NCBI GenBank assembly: GCA_015680685.1
Contig: MNCI01023945.1
Span: 737,982-801,981, forward strand
Direction: 5' to 3'
Length of the DNA: 64,000 bases
DNA from: Gnetum montanum
Lineage: Eukaryota > Streptophyta > Gnetopsida > Gnetales > Gnetaceae
Each line of letters begins with the position of its first letter. The stretch's first letter is position 1. The translations under genes and the position numbers were made by a program. This document shows, piece after piece, positions 25,438-36,600 of this stretch. Below the pieces are notes generated by a model that did not search any database, was not told the origin of the DNA, and saw only the letters and a list, made by a program, of their open reading frames with translations.

Positions 25438-25691
25438 NNNNNNNNNNNNNNNNNNNNNNNNNNNNNNNNNNNNNNNNNNNNNNNNNNNNNNNNNNNNNNN
25501 NNNNNNNNNNNNNNNNNNNNNNNNNNNNNNNNNNNNNNNNNNNNNNNNNNNNNNNNNNNNNNNNNNNNNNNNNNNNNNNNNNNNNNNNNNNNNNNNNNNN
25601 NNNNNNNNNNNNNNNNNNNNNNNNNNNNNNNNNNNNNNNNNNNNNNNNNNNNNNNNNNNNNNNNNNNNNNNNNNNNNNNNNNNNNNNNNNN
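25438..25691. other. Assembly gap, 254 N
   Basis: Protease lies on the left and the internal polypurine tract and spacer on the right. In copy A the same two points are about 5 kb apart, so the gap probably stands for RT, RNase H and integrase, unless they are really deleted. Confidence 0.95.
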
Positions 25692-25830
25692 GAAAGCATA
25701 GATACATTGGAATATGAGCGTCGCCAACTTCCAACCCTTAACCTGAAAACATCAATTGGGAAAAGTTGGACACTTTTAAGAAATTCAGAAAAACACTCAT
25801 TATTTCGGATCTCTCCCTTTCGATTCAGTC

Positions 25831-25840
25831 ATGGGGGAGA
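25831..25840 (+). promoter_or_regulatory. Internal polypurine tract of element C
   Basis: ATGGGGGAGA followed by TGGCC, identical in form to the tract of A at 12536-12548, at the same pol/spacer border. Confidence 0.6.
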
Positions 25841-26404
25841 TGGCCACCTATGCTAATCATTTGAGGCCCTTAGTTCTTTTAAGTTTTTTTTTTACATATT
25901 TTTGTTTTACAAATTTCTTTAACTTTTCTTATTTTTTTTTTTACAACATCGTTCATACTTTTTCTTGTATTTTTGTGTATTTTTGTGTCTTATCCATTTT
26001 GTTAAGTTCATCACCCAATAAGTGCTATTAAATGATGGTATGAACTATTTTTTACTAGTTGCTAATGTTTGGCTTTTACCTTTAAGATTATGATGTTGAT
26101 ACTAAGGTATGGTTCTTTTGATATGATAGGAAATGAGTCCGCTTCATCCATACATTCACAAATTTCTATGGTCTCTCTTGGCTTGGAACTGTACAGTCCC
26201 TTTCTCAATAATAATAACTATAACAAATCGATGACTGGGCATTTCTCAAACTAAGGAAGGACTCAAGATTGAACAGGGTGTGACTTCAAGGGGATTTGAT
26301 GCATTTGTGTTGGCCATTCTCTTGGGTGCTTGGGTGTTTTCCTTTTTGAGTTTTCTTACCATTCTGACATTGCTCCATCATCAGGAAGCTGAGCTAATAA
26401 AAAT
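25841..26404 (+). mobile_element. Element C: spacer fragment, cut on the right
   Basis: Matches H (from about base 3 on) and the reverse complement of A's spacer. It stops within the AGCTGAGCTAATAAAAATAA block and abuts the minus-strand RT of element E. No coding content. Confidence 0.65.
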
Positions 26405-27590
26405 AAATCCATTGGCCTCCTTTCTTTGGTACAATGACAAGTGGACTCAACCACTTGTTGTTTGCTATAGGATAGATAAATCCAATTTGTAGACACTTCT
26501 CAATCTCCTTTTTAATAATTTACATTAATTTTGAATTCATTCTCCACTACAACTATCATTTAAGCTTGATGACAAGATCATTGTAGATTCTATGTTGGTA
26601 TATGTGATGATCAATCCCCATGATTTCATCATATGACTAAGAAAGGTTGTCGATTATTTGTTTAGAACCACAAGTAACTTCTATTTTTGAGTTGGTCATT
26701 TACAACTATTTGTTAATTATTTTTCAAGAATGCATATTCTAAAGATTCTGGTAATATTTAAGTTTGATGGGCTCTCGTTCAATTATTTTAGGAATTTTTA
26801 AATTTTCACAATCCATCTCTACTTCTTATGCATTTTTTACATGGGAAAGTTGAAGTTTCAACTCCTCCATTTCATCTAGTTTATTAATATAAACACTTGT
26901 GATGACTTCTCAAGGTTCCACACACATGGTGCACTTGCAACTTTATTTGTAATTAGCTACTAGATACCTTCTTTCTAGTAGCTACTACATATAGGCAATT
27001 CTACACACTCACTAATTCTTCATATGATTTGCATGCTATGATGGTTTTTTGTCTAATTGTCCAAATTTTCTATATGCAATTACACCATATGTTTTTGTAT
27101 GTAATGCATGGAACACACTTATTCTCTACAAATCCATGTTTATTTTGCTTTAAGATTTCCAATGACTAGTTTCTAATCCCAAGCTTGGCATCAATGATGG
27201 TTAGCCAAGTTCTTTTCATCAAGATAGGAAACTCCACCTTGCAGTTTTCAACATGGATCATAAGGAAATTAGTAGGATATAACCACCCATTAATGGTAAT
27301 CATAGTGTCTTCCACTAATTCCAAGAAGATGGATTGATTAACAAGCCCTCACCTAATATTATATTTCTTTTAAAAAGGTAGGTTTCAACCTTTGTACATT
27401 TCTTGTGAGATCAAGTTAACTCCAAAACTTGAATCTAGTAGAACTTTATGTATGAAGTATTCCTAGTGATCTATAGATAGGTAAGGGAGCTTACCAAGTT
27501 AGTTATTTTCCTAGTAAGATTTCTAGCTTTATCTAGCAAATGAAAACATGGATTAACATAACAATTTGAACATTTTTTTTTCTTTGATTT
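26405..27590 (-). pseudogene. Element E: protease and start of RT
   Basis: Just inside the left junction (26410-26460) the minus strand encodes KWLSPLVIVPKKGGQW, the RT opening. Farther upstream, about 27060-27450, it matches the protease segment of A, with LLDSSFGVNLISQEMY around the active site. The rest of RT, RNase H, integrase and the 3' end are missing, replaced by element C in the opposite orientation. Confidence 0.65.
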
Positions 27591-29764
27591 CAAGGTGGCT
27601 TAGAATGCATTTGGAAGGACGTAGCTATGGGGTCCACAACCATAAATTCTTGTGTAGGTTTGGAATGAACTAACAAGTATAAAGAATAAATGCTTCTAAT
27701 GCTTTTACTTGAAACTACTTGAGTTTCCATCCATTTGTATGTTTATAACTCTACAGCATTCCATTGTTGCAGCTATGAAGGTATCTCATCTTGCATGGAT
27801 AAAGCAAGTGGTAATAAATTAGAAACTTAAGGCTATGAGTATTGTGATGAATGAGGGATATATGAGGGAGATTCAATCTATGAAGTAGTGGGTTTATGAT
27901 ACTCTAGATGATAATAGTGGTAGGTAGAGATATGAATAGTAGAATCACTTGGTGACATAGGCTACTCGACATACTATCTGTAAGGATCAGTGATAATAAT
28001 ACTATCGTCTCCTTCCTTTGCTTTTTCCTTTTGCTAATAATAGTCCCTATTAGTATCCTTAATCTTTTTCTTATTCTTTTCTTTGGTTCTACCTTGTTTC
28101 ATTCTCTCCTCCACAATCTTGAGTGCCAATTGGAATTTCTCATCAATTGATTCTCATATCTTATCAACTTTGGTTAATATTTTAGTAACAAACTTTTGTA
28201 TCAGCAAAGTCTTCTATTGGACCACTTCCTCCAACAATGATTACTCTTCCTACTCATAGAGACAAACCTCCTTTTTTCAAATAGACGAATCTCTATCATA
28301 CTCCTTAGCACTATCTCACTTTTTCATTTCCCCTTCTTTCTTTACTACCTAACGAATCTAACTCTAAATTTGGTCGGCTCTCATATTTGAAAATCTCCCT
28401 TTGGCATAGATGTCAAAAGCTTTCCTTATCTTTTTTCTGTGTCCATATATGATATGATGTAGTTGTTCCCTCTAAGAAAATCCATAGCCTAGGCATTTGT
28501 GTAACAATGAGTAATATTTATCCAAGGTTATATCAAGGAACTCATGATTATCTCATCTTCATTCTTGAATTGGCTTCCTCGAATTGAATACTTTAAAGTA
28601 TGTTTGATATTTATCATTAAGGATCTTCTACATCATACTCCACCTTTGAATTTATTCCAATTCCAAGGACTAGCAATAATTTTCTACCTCTTTCATGAAT
28701 TTCATTGAAAATAACTTTAGTTTTTTCTATTTATTTTCTATGTATTGCATGTTCACATTGTAGCCTCCCTCAAACTTGGAGATATTGTTCATGTCTAGCC
28801 ATTTGATTTGGTTGTCTCTTTGATGCCTGGTAGGAATGTAAACTATCTCCCTAATGTTAATTATACTGCAAGTAGCAAGTAAGGGTTCATCATAATCATT
28901 TCTATCTTCATGAACTTTGTTATGACCAGGCCCCCTTCTATGGTGTCTATTATGCCTTCTTTCAACTCTATGTTCTATTTCTTGATCTCTTCTATTGTCT
29001 CTTTGCCCATTTCTATGATGGTCTCTCTGATCATCTCTACCAAGTTGTTTGCCCTTTACCCCTTCTTTCTCGATTACAATTGCCCTCATCAAAACTTGAC
29101 GATGATCAAGATGATGGAGAAATAGGAAAGTTCTGTTTGCTTACTCTTCTTCTATAATCCCTTTAGTCATCTCAACTTGTATTATTGAAAGATCTAGGCT
29201 TAGAGGTCCTCTTTGTATTGAATTATGTCCTCTATTTTCCTTGATTGGTGGACCACGGTGAATATAATGATACATTTTAAATTTCACCTACAACAAGGGT
29301 TGAAGAATTTCAACAATGAGATCTTCTAGATTGATAATTAGTACCCTTATTTTTAAGTTGTGATGTTATTGGAATGGTGGTCCCCTTTACCTTGGCAATG
29401 TCATGGCATGCTTCCATGAAATGATTCTTTTTCAATTGGACTTCATTTAGTTGTTAGAGCCTAGACATTTCATAAATCACCTGTAGTCACCTACAGCCAC
29501 CTTCAATCCCTCCTTCATTAATGCCATCATGAGCATTGATGGGACTAAGTAATCAAATGATAACATAATATTATCTTCCAAGTTCCTCCATCTCAAATGA
29601 TCATCCTAATGGAGAATAAAAGTAAAATCTAGATAATGGGGATCCAGATATTGGTAGACCACTTTAAGTTGCTATGGGACATTATCCTTATTCTTTATCA
29701 TCCTATTATGTCCCTTTGTACATTCATCGGCAAGTGGGGAATTAGCCTTGTGAGAAAAAGATAT
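27591..29764 (-). pseudogene. Element E gag
   Basis: The frame at 28727-29092 shows an Arg/His/Asp-rich tract, then PLLAT, IPTRHQRDNQIKWLDMNN and FEGGYN, as in copy C. The Retrotrans_gag core lies downstream, near 28.4-28.7 kb, in broken frames. The expected start codon at 29762-29764 reads ATA where A has ATG (ISFSHKANS against MAFSHRSAS), a G-to-A change. Confidence 0.7.
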
Positions 29765-29879
29765 GTTTCACTTACTTTAGGGTGTTCAAATAAAATAATA
29801 TTATTTCTATGAGAGAAATCATTTTAAACTCTAACAACAATCCTTATATGATTCTAGCTATTGAAATTATTAGTATGAA

Positions 29880-29898
29880 TCCCAAGCAATGGCACTAA
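29880..29898 (-). promoter_or_regulatory. Primer-binding site of element E
   Basis: The minus strand reads TTAGTGCCATTGCTTGGGA directly inside the LTR, equivalent to the tRNA-Asp-like site of F. Confidence 0.55.
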
Positions 29899-30774
29899 TA
29901 ATGAGTGGTAAAGTAGTCGCTACATTTAACTATAAGATCACAAGCATTCATGTGGAACTTGGTTAAATTCCTTAAACTAAACTAGGTTAGGTATCTAGTC
30001 AGCTAGGCTATTGATCACTAGTTGTTGTCTTCCCAGTAACACTTGTGTGACCTAGCACATATGGTTAAGTATGGCTAAAGCATATAATGCTAATTTTGTG
30101 GCAGCCAAATTGAATTATCATTAAAATATTAAAACATAAAAATTAATTTAAGTAATCTAATGTGTGATTAAATAAATCTTAGACTAGCCTGAGGAGATGA
30201 GTGTTTGATCCAAGTCTACCTTACACATCTTGAATGCATGTACTCATTGTTAGGGTTAACAAGCATTATGCCACTATTCAAACCAAGCGATAGCACTTTG
30301 GGATTACCAAGTGAATATGTATCTACAGTCAAAACTAGTTGCACTCATTCCACCAATTATTAACACATATAGGAAAGTAAATATTAAGCTAAGTGTATTA
30401 AGAAATTATATTGCAATTAATGAAGTCTTTAATTTATGCTAAGCACTACAATGAAGATAAATATATCTTAATCTTATTATCATCATGAAAATGTATTCAA
30501 GTACATAGTTGCTTGAATAAGATTCTAAAGAGTCTCCTTAGTTGATGTTGTTGGTGCAAGCACTTGGTGACAAATTCTAACTTTCACAAAATTAAACTAC
30601 AAGAGCTTCGCTACACTATGATCCAAATGATACATTTAATATGGTAAGGGGCAGGTATTTATAAAATTTTCCACCCCTAAATACATTATATTTATGACAT
30701 CATACAAAAAGCCTACAATGTCTAATTATGACATTACAACTATGATGTTGTAGCCTATAGAAAATGCTTCATCA
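29899..30774 (-). mobile_element. 5' LTR of element E
   Basis: An 876-bp LTR. Its plus-strand left end reads TAATGAGTGG (family: TGATGAGTGG) and its right end GCTTCATCA. Minus-strand TATAAATACC lies near 30655. It abuts the otubain-like pseudogene at 30775, so E inserted there. Its left LTR is lost, so no target duplication can be checked. Confidence 0.7.
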
Positions 30775-30842
30775 ACCTACAAGTTCCTTAGTTGCATGGT
30801 CATGATCAAAATTAGTTGAATTTTTTGTTGTACTATCCTAGG
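30775..30842 (+). pseudogene. Otubain exon 8 pseudogene, left piece
   Basis: ACCTACAAGTTCCTTAGTTG and the following bases align, with small gaps and mostly transitions, to minus-strand exon 8 of the intact gene (about 42745-42825). The order of blocks is the same: CCTACAAGTTCCTT, GATCAAAAT, GTTGTACTA, TCCTAGG. It is cut on the left by LTR element E and on the right by element F, and continues at 39334. Non-functional. Confidence 0.8.
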
Positions 30843-31687
30843 TGATGAGTGGCGAGGTACCCCTATACTCAACCATATGAATATGAGTGTTTCACGCACA
30901 ATCCGGTCGAACTCCGAAGATGGACTAGTTGTGATAGCTAGACAGTTACTCTTAGATCGCAGTTCATTGTCTTCCCACCTAGACTAGTATTATAGCTTTG
31001 TCACGTATGATTTAGTCTAGAGTGAGGTGTATGATGTGTTCCTACACTAATGCTACTCCTAGGTATGATGGTAAATAATATCAACTAACTAGGAGAGGGA
31101 GAGAGTGAAAGATAATCTAACTAGCCTAAGTGTAATGAGCATCCATTCCTTAATCATCCGTACACATCCTGGACCTCATGCACGACTACTACTGGGATTA
31201 CTAAGTGCAGATCCTAGGTACGCTACTGGGTTACCAAGTAGTCACACTTAAATGCTCGTGATTAAGTCGTACTCATTCCATGTTTAATAGGAGATAAGGG
31301 TGAAGAGATATTAACTAAGAAAGTAGTAAATAATAATTAAATAAATAAATAATTAAGCTAAGTGGATGCTACAATGATGAAGTAATCTCGATCTTTATTG
31401 CCGATCATGTGCGTGTCCAAGTACATCACACTCGAATAAGGATGTCGTACAATTACAATCACCACACTGCAGGCATGCACTAGGAGAGAAGGGTTGAGAG
31501 GAAAAAACTAATGTACTAAAAACTTATTGAAAACTTAAGTTTAAAAACTCTTAAAAACTGCCTACCAGATATGTCTACCTCTTGTTTATAGATGAGGAGA
31601 CAGGTTGCGATATTGCGTCTAGGCTGCGATATCACGTACGCGATATCATAGCTGCGATATCGTGGCCAAAAAAATGATAACTCATCA
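30843..31687 (-). repeat. Element F 3' LTR
   Basis: 845 bp. The minus-strand order is TGATGAGTTATC, repeated GCGATATC/GTACGCGATATC motifs (31605-31667), a TATA-like CTATAAACA near 31584, and the end GGGGTACCTCGCCACTCATCA. It keeps the full repeat module that the 5' LTR has lost. Confidence 0.85.
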
Positions 31688-31697
31688 TACCCCCATG
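31688..31697 (-). promoter_or_regulatory. Terminal polypurine tract of element F
   Basis: The minus strand reads CATGGGGGTA immediately before the 3' LTR, as expected for plus-strand priming. Confidence 0.7.
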
Positions 31698-31860
31698 ACT
31701 GAATGAAAACTTGTCCTCGAGTTACAGTGAGAACAAGCTCCGTTGATTACACAGTGGATAGGTATGGGATTATTGACTGGTGACAATGGGTTCATGCCAC
31801 AGTGTGGAATCAGAAAAAAATTGAGACACAACACAAAGAATGCGAAAGAAAATCATATAA

Positions 31861-34665
31861 CTACAAAATTGATGGAACTCAAGTAGTTCCTAGTGGCGAT
31901 GGCTCCTCCATGGATGCCTTTCCCTTGTCTTGTGCTCCAGGTCTTGGGACTTGATGGTGTTGAAGTATAGCCTAGAGTTTCTCCTCTTCGGTTCGGGGAT
32001 TCTGTGTCATCCATGCTAATGTTCTGATGTTTGATGGAGTCAGCACTTCCCATGGGTAGGGTAGTTGCAGAAACATTTTATTTACCTTGACATACCAAGC
32101 CACAAATACCCGTTGTTCCTCCTTGTAGGCTCTGGCTTTGTCTTTATATTCTTGAAAATCTGCAAGCCATCAAGCCAAGTCTATTGCGATACCTTTTTGT
32201 CCCTGGTAGCTTACTTTAACCACCTCAAGTTTAGAATTTGCAATCTCCAGTTTTTGCAATATCTTCTTGTGTTCTGCAAATTTTGTTTCATATTTGATGT
32301 AGGTGGTGGCTACCTGTTGCTCGAGCTCTATTCTCGAGCACCTTTCTATTAACATGGCAAGGTTGGCATACCGCAGGTTTGCTAACTCCATGTATTCTGT
32401 AAGATCCTGGATCTGCAGTTCCCGATTCTTAACTTCCACCTAGTGGGCAAATGCATATGTGTCCAATATGGCCTTCCAGTCAGTGTGTTAAGAACTGATA
32501 GCGTTGATGTGGGCCTTGGCCATATGGATCTCCTTCTCAATGATTTGTTTATACATCCCCACCTGGTCCAAGAAGTGCTCCTTTAGCTTTTCATGTTGTT
32601 TAGCCTCATTCTGCCACTTGCTTATTTCAATAGTCATCTTCTGGTAGATGGCGCGTACCTCCTCCATTGAGAGGATTCAATTTTCCCTGGCTAAACGGTT
32701 CATGTCCTGGTTGACCCAGATGAGTTGTTCTTGCAACTATTGAAAATGTTCTTCGAGAACATTCTTTTGCTTTTCCACAGAGGTCAACCGAAAGTTGTTA
32801 GCAACAAGCTACTTGTTTTCCTCTTGTAAGGCCTTGAGTGCCTTGGTGTGTGCATAAGTTTGTGCTTATGCTACAAAGGCATCCCAAATAGCCTTCTCTT
32901 TTTCTTCTGCCACCTTCTTATTCTCCATCAATAGTTTGGTCAATTGCTCAGTTTTGAAAGTGTCAAGCTAGTCTGCGAGAACAAATTGCGAAGGATCCTA
33001 TGCTGCTTGTAGGGCCACAAGCCTTTCTTGCAATTTTTGCACCTCTGCTACAGCATGTTCAGCCCTCATCTCTGTCAAGACCAGCTTTCCCTTGGTGGAA
33101 ATGAGGTTTGATTGAATTGCCATAACATCCTAAGGGATGTTAAACAGGGACGTCATTACCTGTCCTATTTGTAACAATCGATCAAGTACATCCTCATGTT
33201 CCACAGGAGTCATTGAGGTTCCGGCAAAAGTTTGAGCATCCCATGCTCCTGTAAGGTCTACCGGTGGCACAACAGGTACATTCAATGATTCCTTAATGTG
33301 GTCTGTGACCACTTCTGTGGCCCCTGTTACATCTTGGTGCTACATGACCACCACTGTGGCCCCTTCAGCAGTTTCTAATTGCACTTGAAAAGATGTAGTG
33401 TTCCCTGAGATCTTTTGTGACCAAGTGCTCTCCCCTCCTCTTGTATAGACAAACACTTCACCCCTTTCGTGATCCAAAGAAACCATGGGCTGTATGGCAT
33501 CATCGATGACGCGGAAGAGATTTGCATCATCACAACTTCCTCAACTGACTATCTCAGCGATGGCCCTCAGATGGGTCATCAATGGTCTATCATCTTGCAG
33601 CAGCGGCAATTGATCCTAGCCCATGCTAGGCCCTAGTTCTTGTTGTTGGCTGGGTCTCGTACTTGGAAGTTGGCTGGGTCCTACAAGTTGAGTTGCAATT
33701 GGTCCTACCGTTTGTTCCTTTTCTTGTTCTAGCCCAAGCATTTTACTAGTGATTTTCCTTGCAGCTAGTGGCTTTAGCAGTTTAGCATATGAAGCATTTT
33801 GGGCTTTGCAGAGGACATCATTGGTGTACCCTCTTATACCAGCACATCGGCACAACTTCCTGATAAGACAAGGGAAGGGTAACGCAAGCTTTCCTGTCTT
33901 CTGTTCTTCAAACCATCTCATGATTTATGTAAAATATAGATGAGGCAGGTTAGCATTAACCTTTCCCATCAATACTACACATCTTCTTGCTGCATATGTT
34001 GAAATTCTTTTTAAGCCCTTTGTGGGGAAGAGGTGATAAGTTCCTATTTTGAAATAGATCCTCTCTTCCATTGTCAACTCTCCAAATATCTTATCCTCCT
34101 TGCCATACGCCCTTTCCAACCAAACTCGTCGTGCATCAAGGTCTGAACAGGTAGACAACTGAGCAACCTTTGGCCTTGTATTCGAAAGGTTTAATACTTC
34201 TGAAATGGCCTGAACAAAGAAATTGACTTTCACACCACAAATGTTAACCGTGGTGCCTTGTTCCCTGTTGTGCCAAAATTGGTATGTTTCCCCTAAGTAC
34301 CAAGCACCACTTTCAAAGAGGATAGGCCATAATGAGGAACCTTTGAGGTGATCCCTAATGACCTCTGGAGAAAATTCTGCGAAAGATTCAAAATTTAATT
34401 CCACAATCACTATAGTGAATATGGAACTTTCATGGATAGCTTGAACATAATCTTGGGGAAACATGAGAGGTTGTCCCTGTTTAGGTGCTGCAGCAACTCC
34501 TCCTTCTACCTACCTTAATTGTAAAGTAGCAGGGTCCTCTTAGTGAATGCTAAATGATTGTTCCTCCTACTCTACATGTTGTCTGGTAGGAACTTGTCCT
34601 TTGCCTCTCCTAGGTTTGCTCCCACCTTGAGCAGGACCTTCCTATTGTCCGCATTTCGGGGCCAT
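31861..34665 (-). pseudogene. Element F ORF3, one frame broken only by stop codons
   Basis: From ATG at 34665 (MAPKCGQ) a single frame of about 930 codons runs to TGA at 31879 or TAG at 31861. It has about 19 internal stops and no frameshift I could find. Residues about 68-250 form a globular domain (WPILFESGAWYLG, ERIYFKIGTYHLFPT, LMGKVNANLPH). It resembles the envelope-like or putative plant transposon domain of Athila-type elements, by recollection. The second half is rich in Gln, Lys and Glu and looks coiled-coil. Copies A and G hold related sequence. Function unknown. Confidence 0.7.
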
Positions 34666-36600
34666 CTGCAATCACACGGGGCCAATCGTTAGTAAGGTTG
34701 TTTCCGAAGTTAGGTTATACCTTACTGCTTGCCTTAATGGAATTTTTTTTATCTCCATGTGATGTTAATTACATGTCCCTGAAAGATTATAATATTGAGT
34801 CCTTTTTTCTTAGGTGGTTTCCAAATCTATTTTTCTAGTGTAACTAAGGGGATAAAATTATTTTTGGGACATTTATCCTTAATGTTATAATTAATTACCC
34901 TTGATAATGTCCTTTGGGCAATGAAAAATTCCAAAAACGTTATGTGCTATTTGGCGTGTGCCCCTCCCCCATGACTAAGCTGAACACTCCGGGTTTAAGT
35001 AGGTTCAGACGGAATGAAAATCGAAGGACCAACGAGTGAGATATAGGTATGAAAGTAAGGGATGCGCAATCGCAAGTTGTAGAAAGAAATTTGAAAAAAT
35101 CCCCCACATGAATAGTTGAAAATGATGGCAAGTGGTGTGGGGGGGGTCACGTATATATAGGTTTTTGTGACGCGATCCTGCGTACATGATATCGCGTACA
35201 CGATATTGTGGCCTATCGATGTTAAGGCACTAAGGAATATACCGAATTTTGAAGATTTTTCTGAAATGAATGATGGAAACTAAGGACATGTGGATAAGTG
35301 TTAAAGGGTTCTAGGGTAATTTAACTAGTTCTGAAGGCACAAATAATTATGTGTGGGTGGAATTGATCAATAAGGCCTTGGGTGGTAAGGGAGAAAAAAA
35401 AGGCCATGTGATGGTTCATAGCAACGTTGGAATTCGAAAGGATAGTAATAAGGGAAAGAATATCATTGAAAATACGTTGAGGGTAATAGATGGTGTGTGG
35501 AAGATGTGTTATGAGTGCAAATTACAAAAATTATGCAAGTGGGTCCTCCCCAAAGCAGGTTCCAACCTATAATGCCCTTGCGTAACAACACTTAAAAGTG
35601 TCTGTGGGCACTCGAAGGATTAAATGTAATCCACACTGGTTCCACAAAACACACACATGTAAGTATCACCGGGATGATGTCGAAATTCTACGCTACACAA
35701 GACATGAGTTACAATTACATGAACAGTGAGGTGAGACGGGGTATAGAAGGGATTGTAGAGATTGGGACATGAGGAAACTAACCTGGGGCACAATGAATCC
35801 TATGTGTAAAGCATGATTAATGTCATTAACCCATCGTTCCAGGATTAGGACCAAGTCCATTCTTCTAACCAGTGACATCGCATTGTATCATCCCATGATG
35901 AGCAACTATGAGAGTACCATAACAACAAGGCGTACGATCACTTGGCATTTTGTTCAAGGGAGGAGTGATTTTTGCTTTGTGGTATTGTTTTTATTTTTAT
36001 TTTATTTTTCAATTGCTAAATCCAGAGAAGCCGCCAACCTTCAAGCATGGGGGCATGTCTTTCCAATGGGACCCCCTAGAATAGCATTGGATTTTTGAGT
36101 GCCTTTTGATTCCTCTTACTCCCATTTTGCGTTAAATCTACAAGGATCTTAGTACAACCACGTTGCGTGATAACTCCCACAGATGTCACCAAAGAGAATC
36201 CGCAAGTCCCCTTGATGTCACACCCTAATCATTCCCTCTTGATCCATCCTTCTTCATTCCGGGTATAATGAACACAAAATTGATTTTAAGTTTTAAGAAT
36301 GTCAAGAATATCACTGTACCCTTGAACAGAACCTCTTATTTGTAGAATGGATGAGTGGGTGTAATGAGCTCACTGTCCAAAGAATTGATCACTCAAGACT
36401 CGATAACATAGAACACACCTCAACCAACGGGCCACATGAGTGTTTTATTCGTAGATGAGATTACTTAGAAAAAGATAAAAAGACAAAAAGACAAAAAATA
36501 TAAAACAAGAAATTAAAAAATCAAAAACTGGAAAACAAAAAGTTGTAAAATTAAAGAAAATGAAAAGTAGTTATTAATCCTTCTTGTTATTAGAATGGGG
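34666..36600 (-). mobile_element. Element F spacer between gag and ORF3
   Basis: Homologous to A's spacer and to H: CCTGCTTTGGGGAGGACCCACTTG (about 35540-35565, minus) and the CCCTTGATGTCACACC block near 36205 on plus are shared. It follows a degenerate internal polypurine tract (TTATGGGGGATATCC, minus, near 36600). Because pol is missing, this tract follows gag directly. A second purine-rich stretch, ATGGGGGAGGGG, lies near 34965. Confidence 0.65.
35150..35213 (-). promoter_or_regulatory. Promoter-like module upstream of ORF3 in element F
   Basis: TATA-like CTATATATAC on the minus strand (35151-35160). Just upstream is a 42-bp block (35172-35213) that aligns without gaps to 31626-31667 of the 3' LTR, itself upstream of the LTR TATA. 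About 28 of 42 positions agree, including GGCCAC, GATATC and GTACG. Function inferred. Confidence 0.45.

Noticed and set aside
25387-25734. ORFs running through the N gap
   Set aside because: Created by unknown bases; no evidence.
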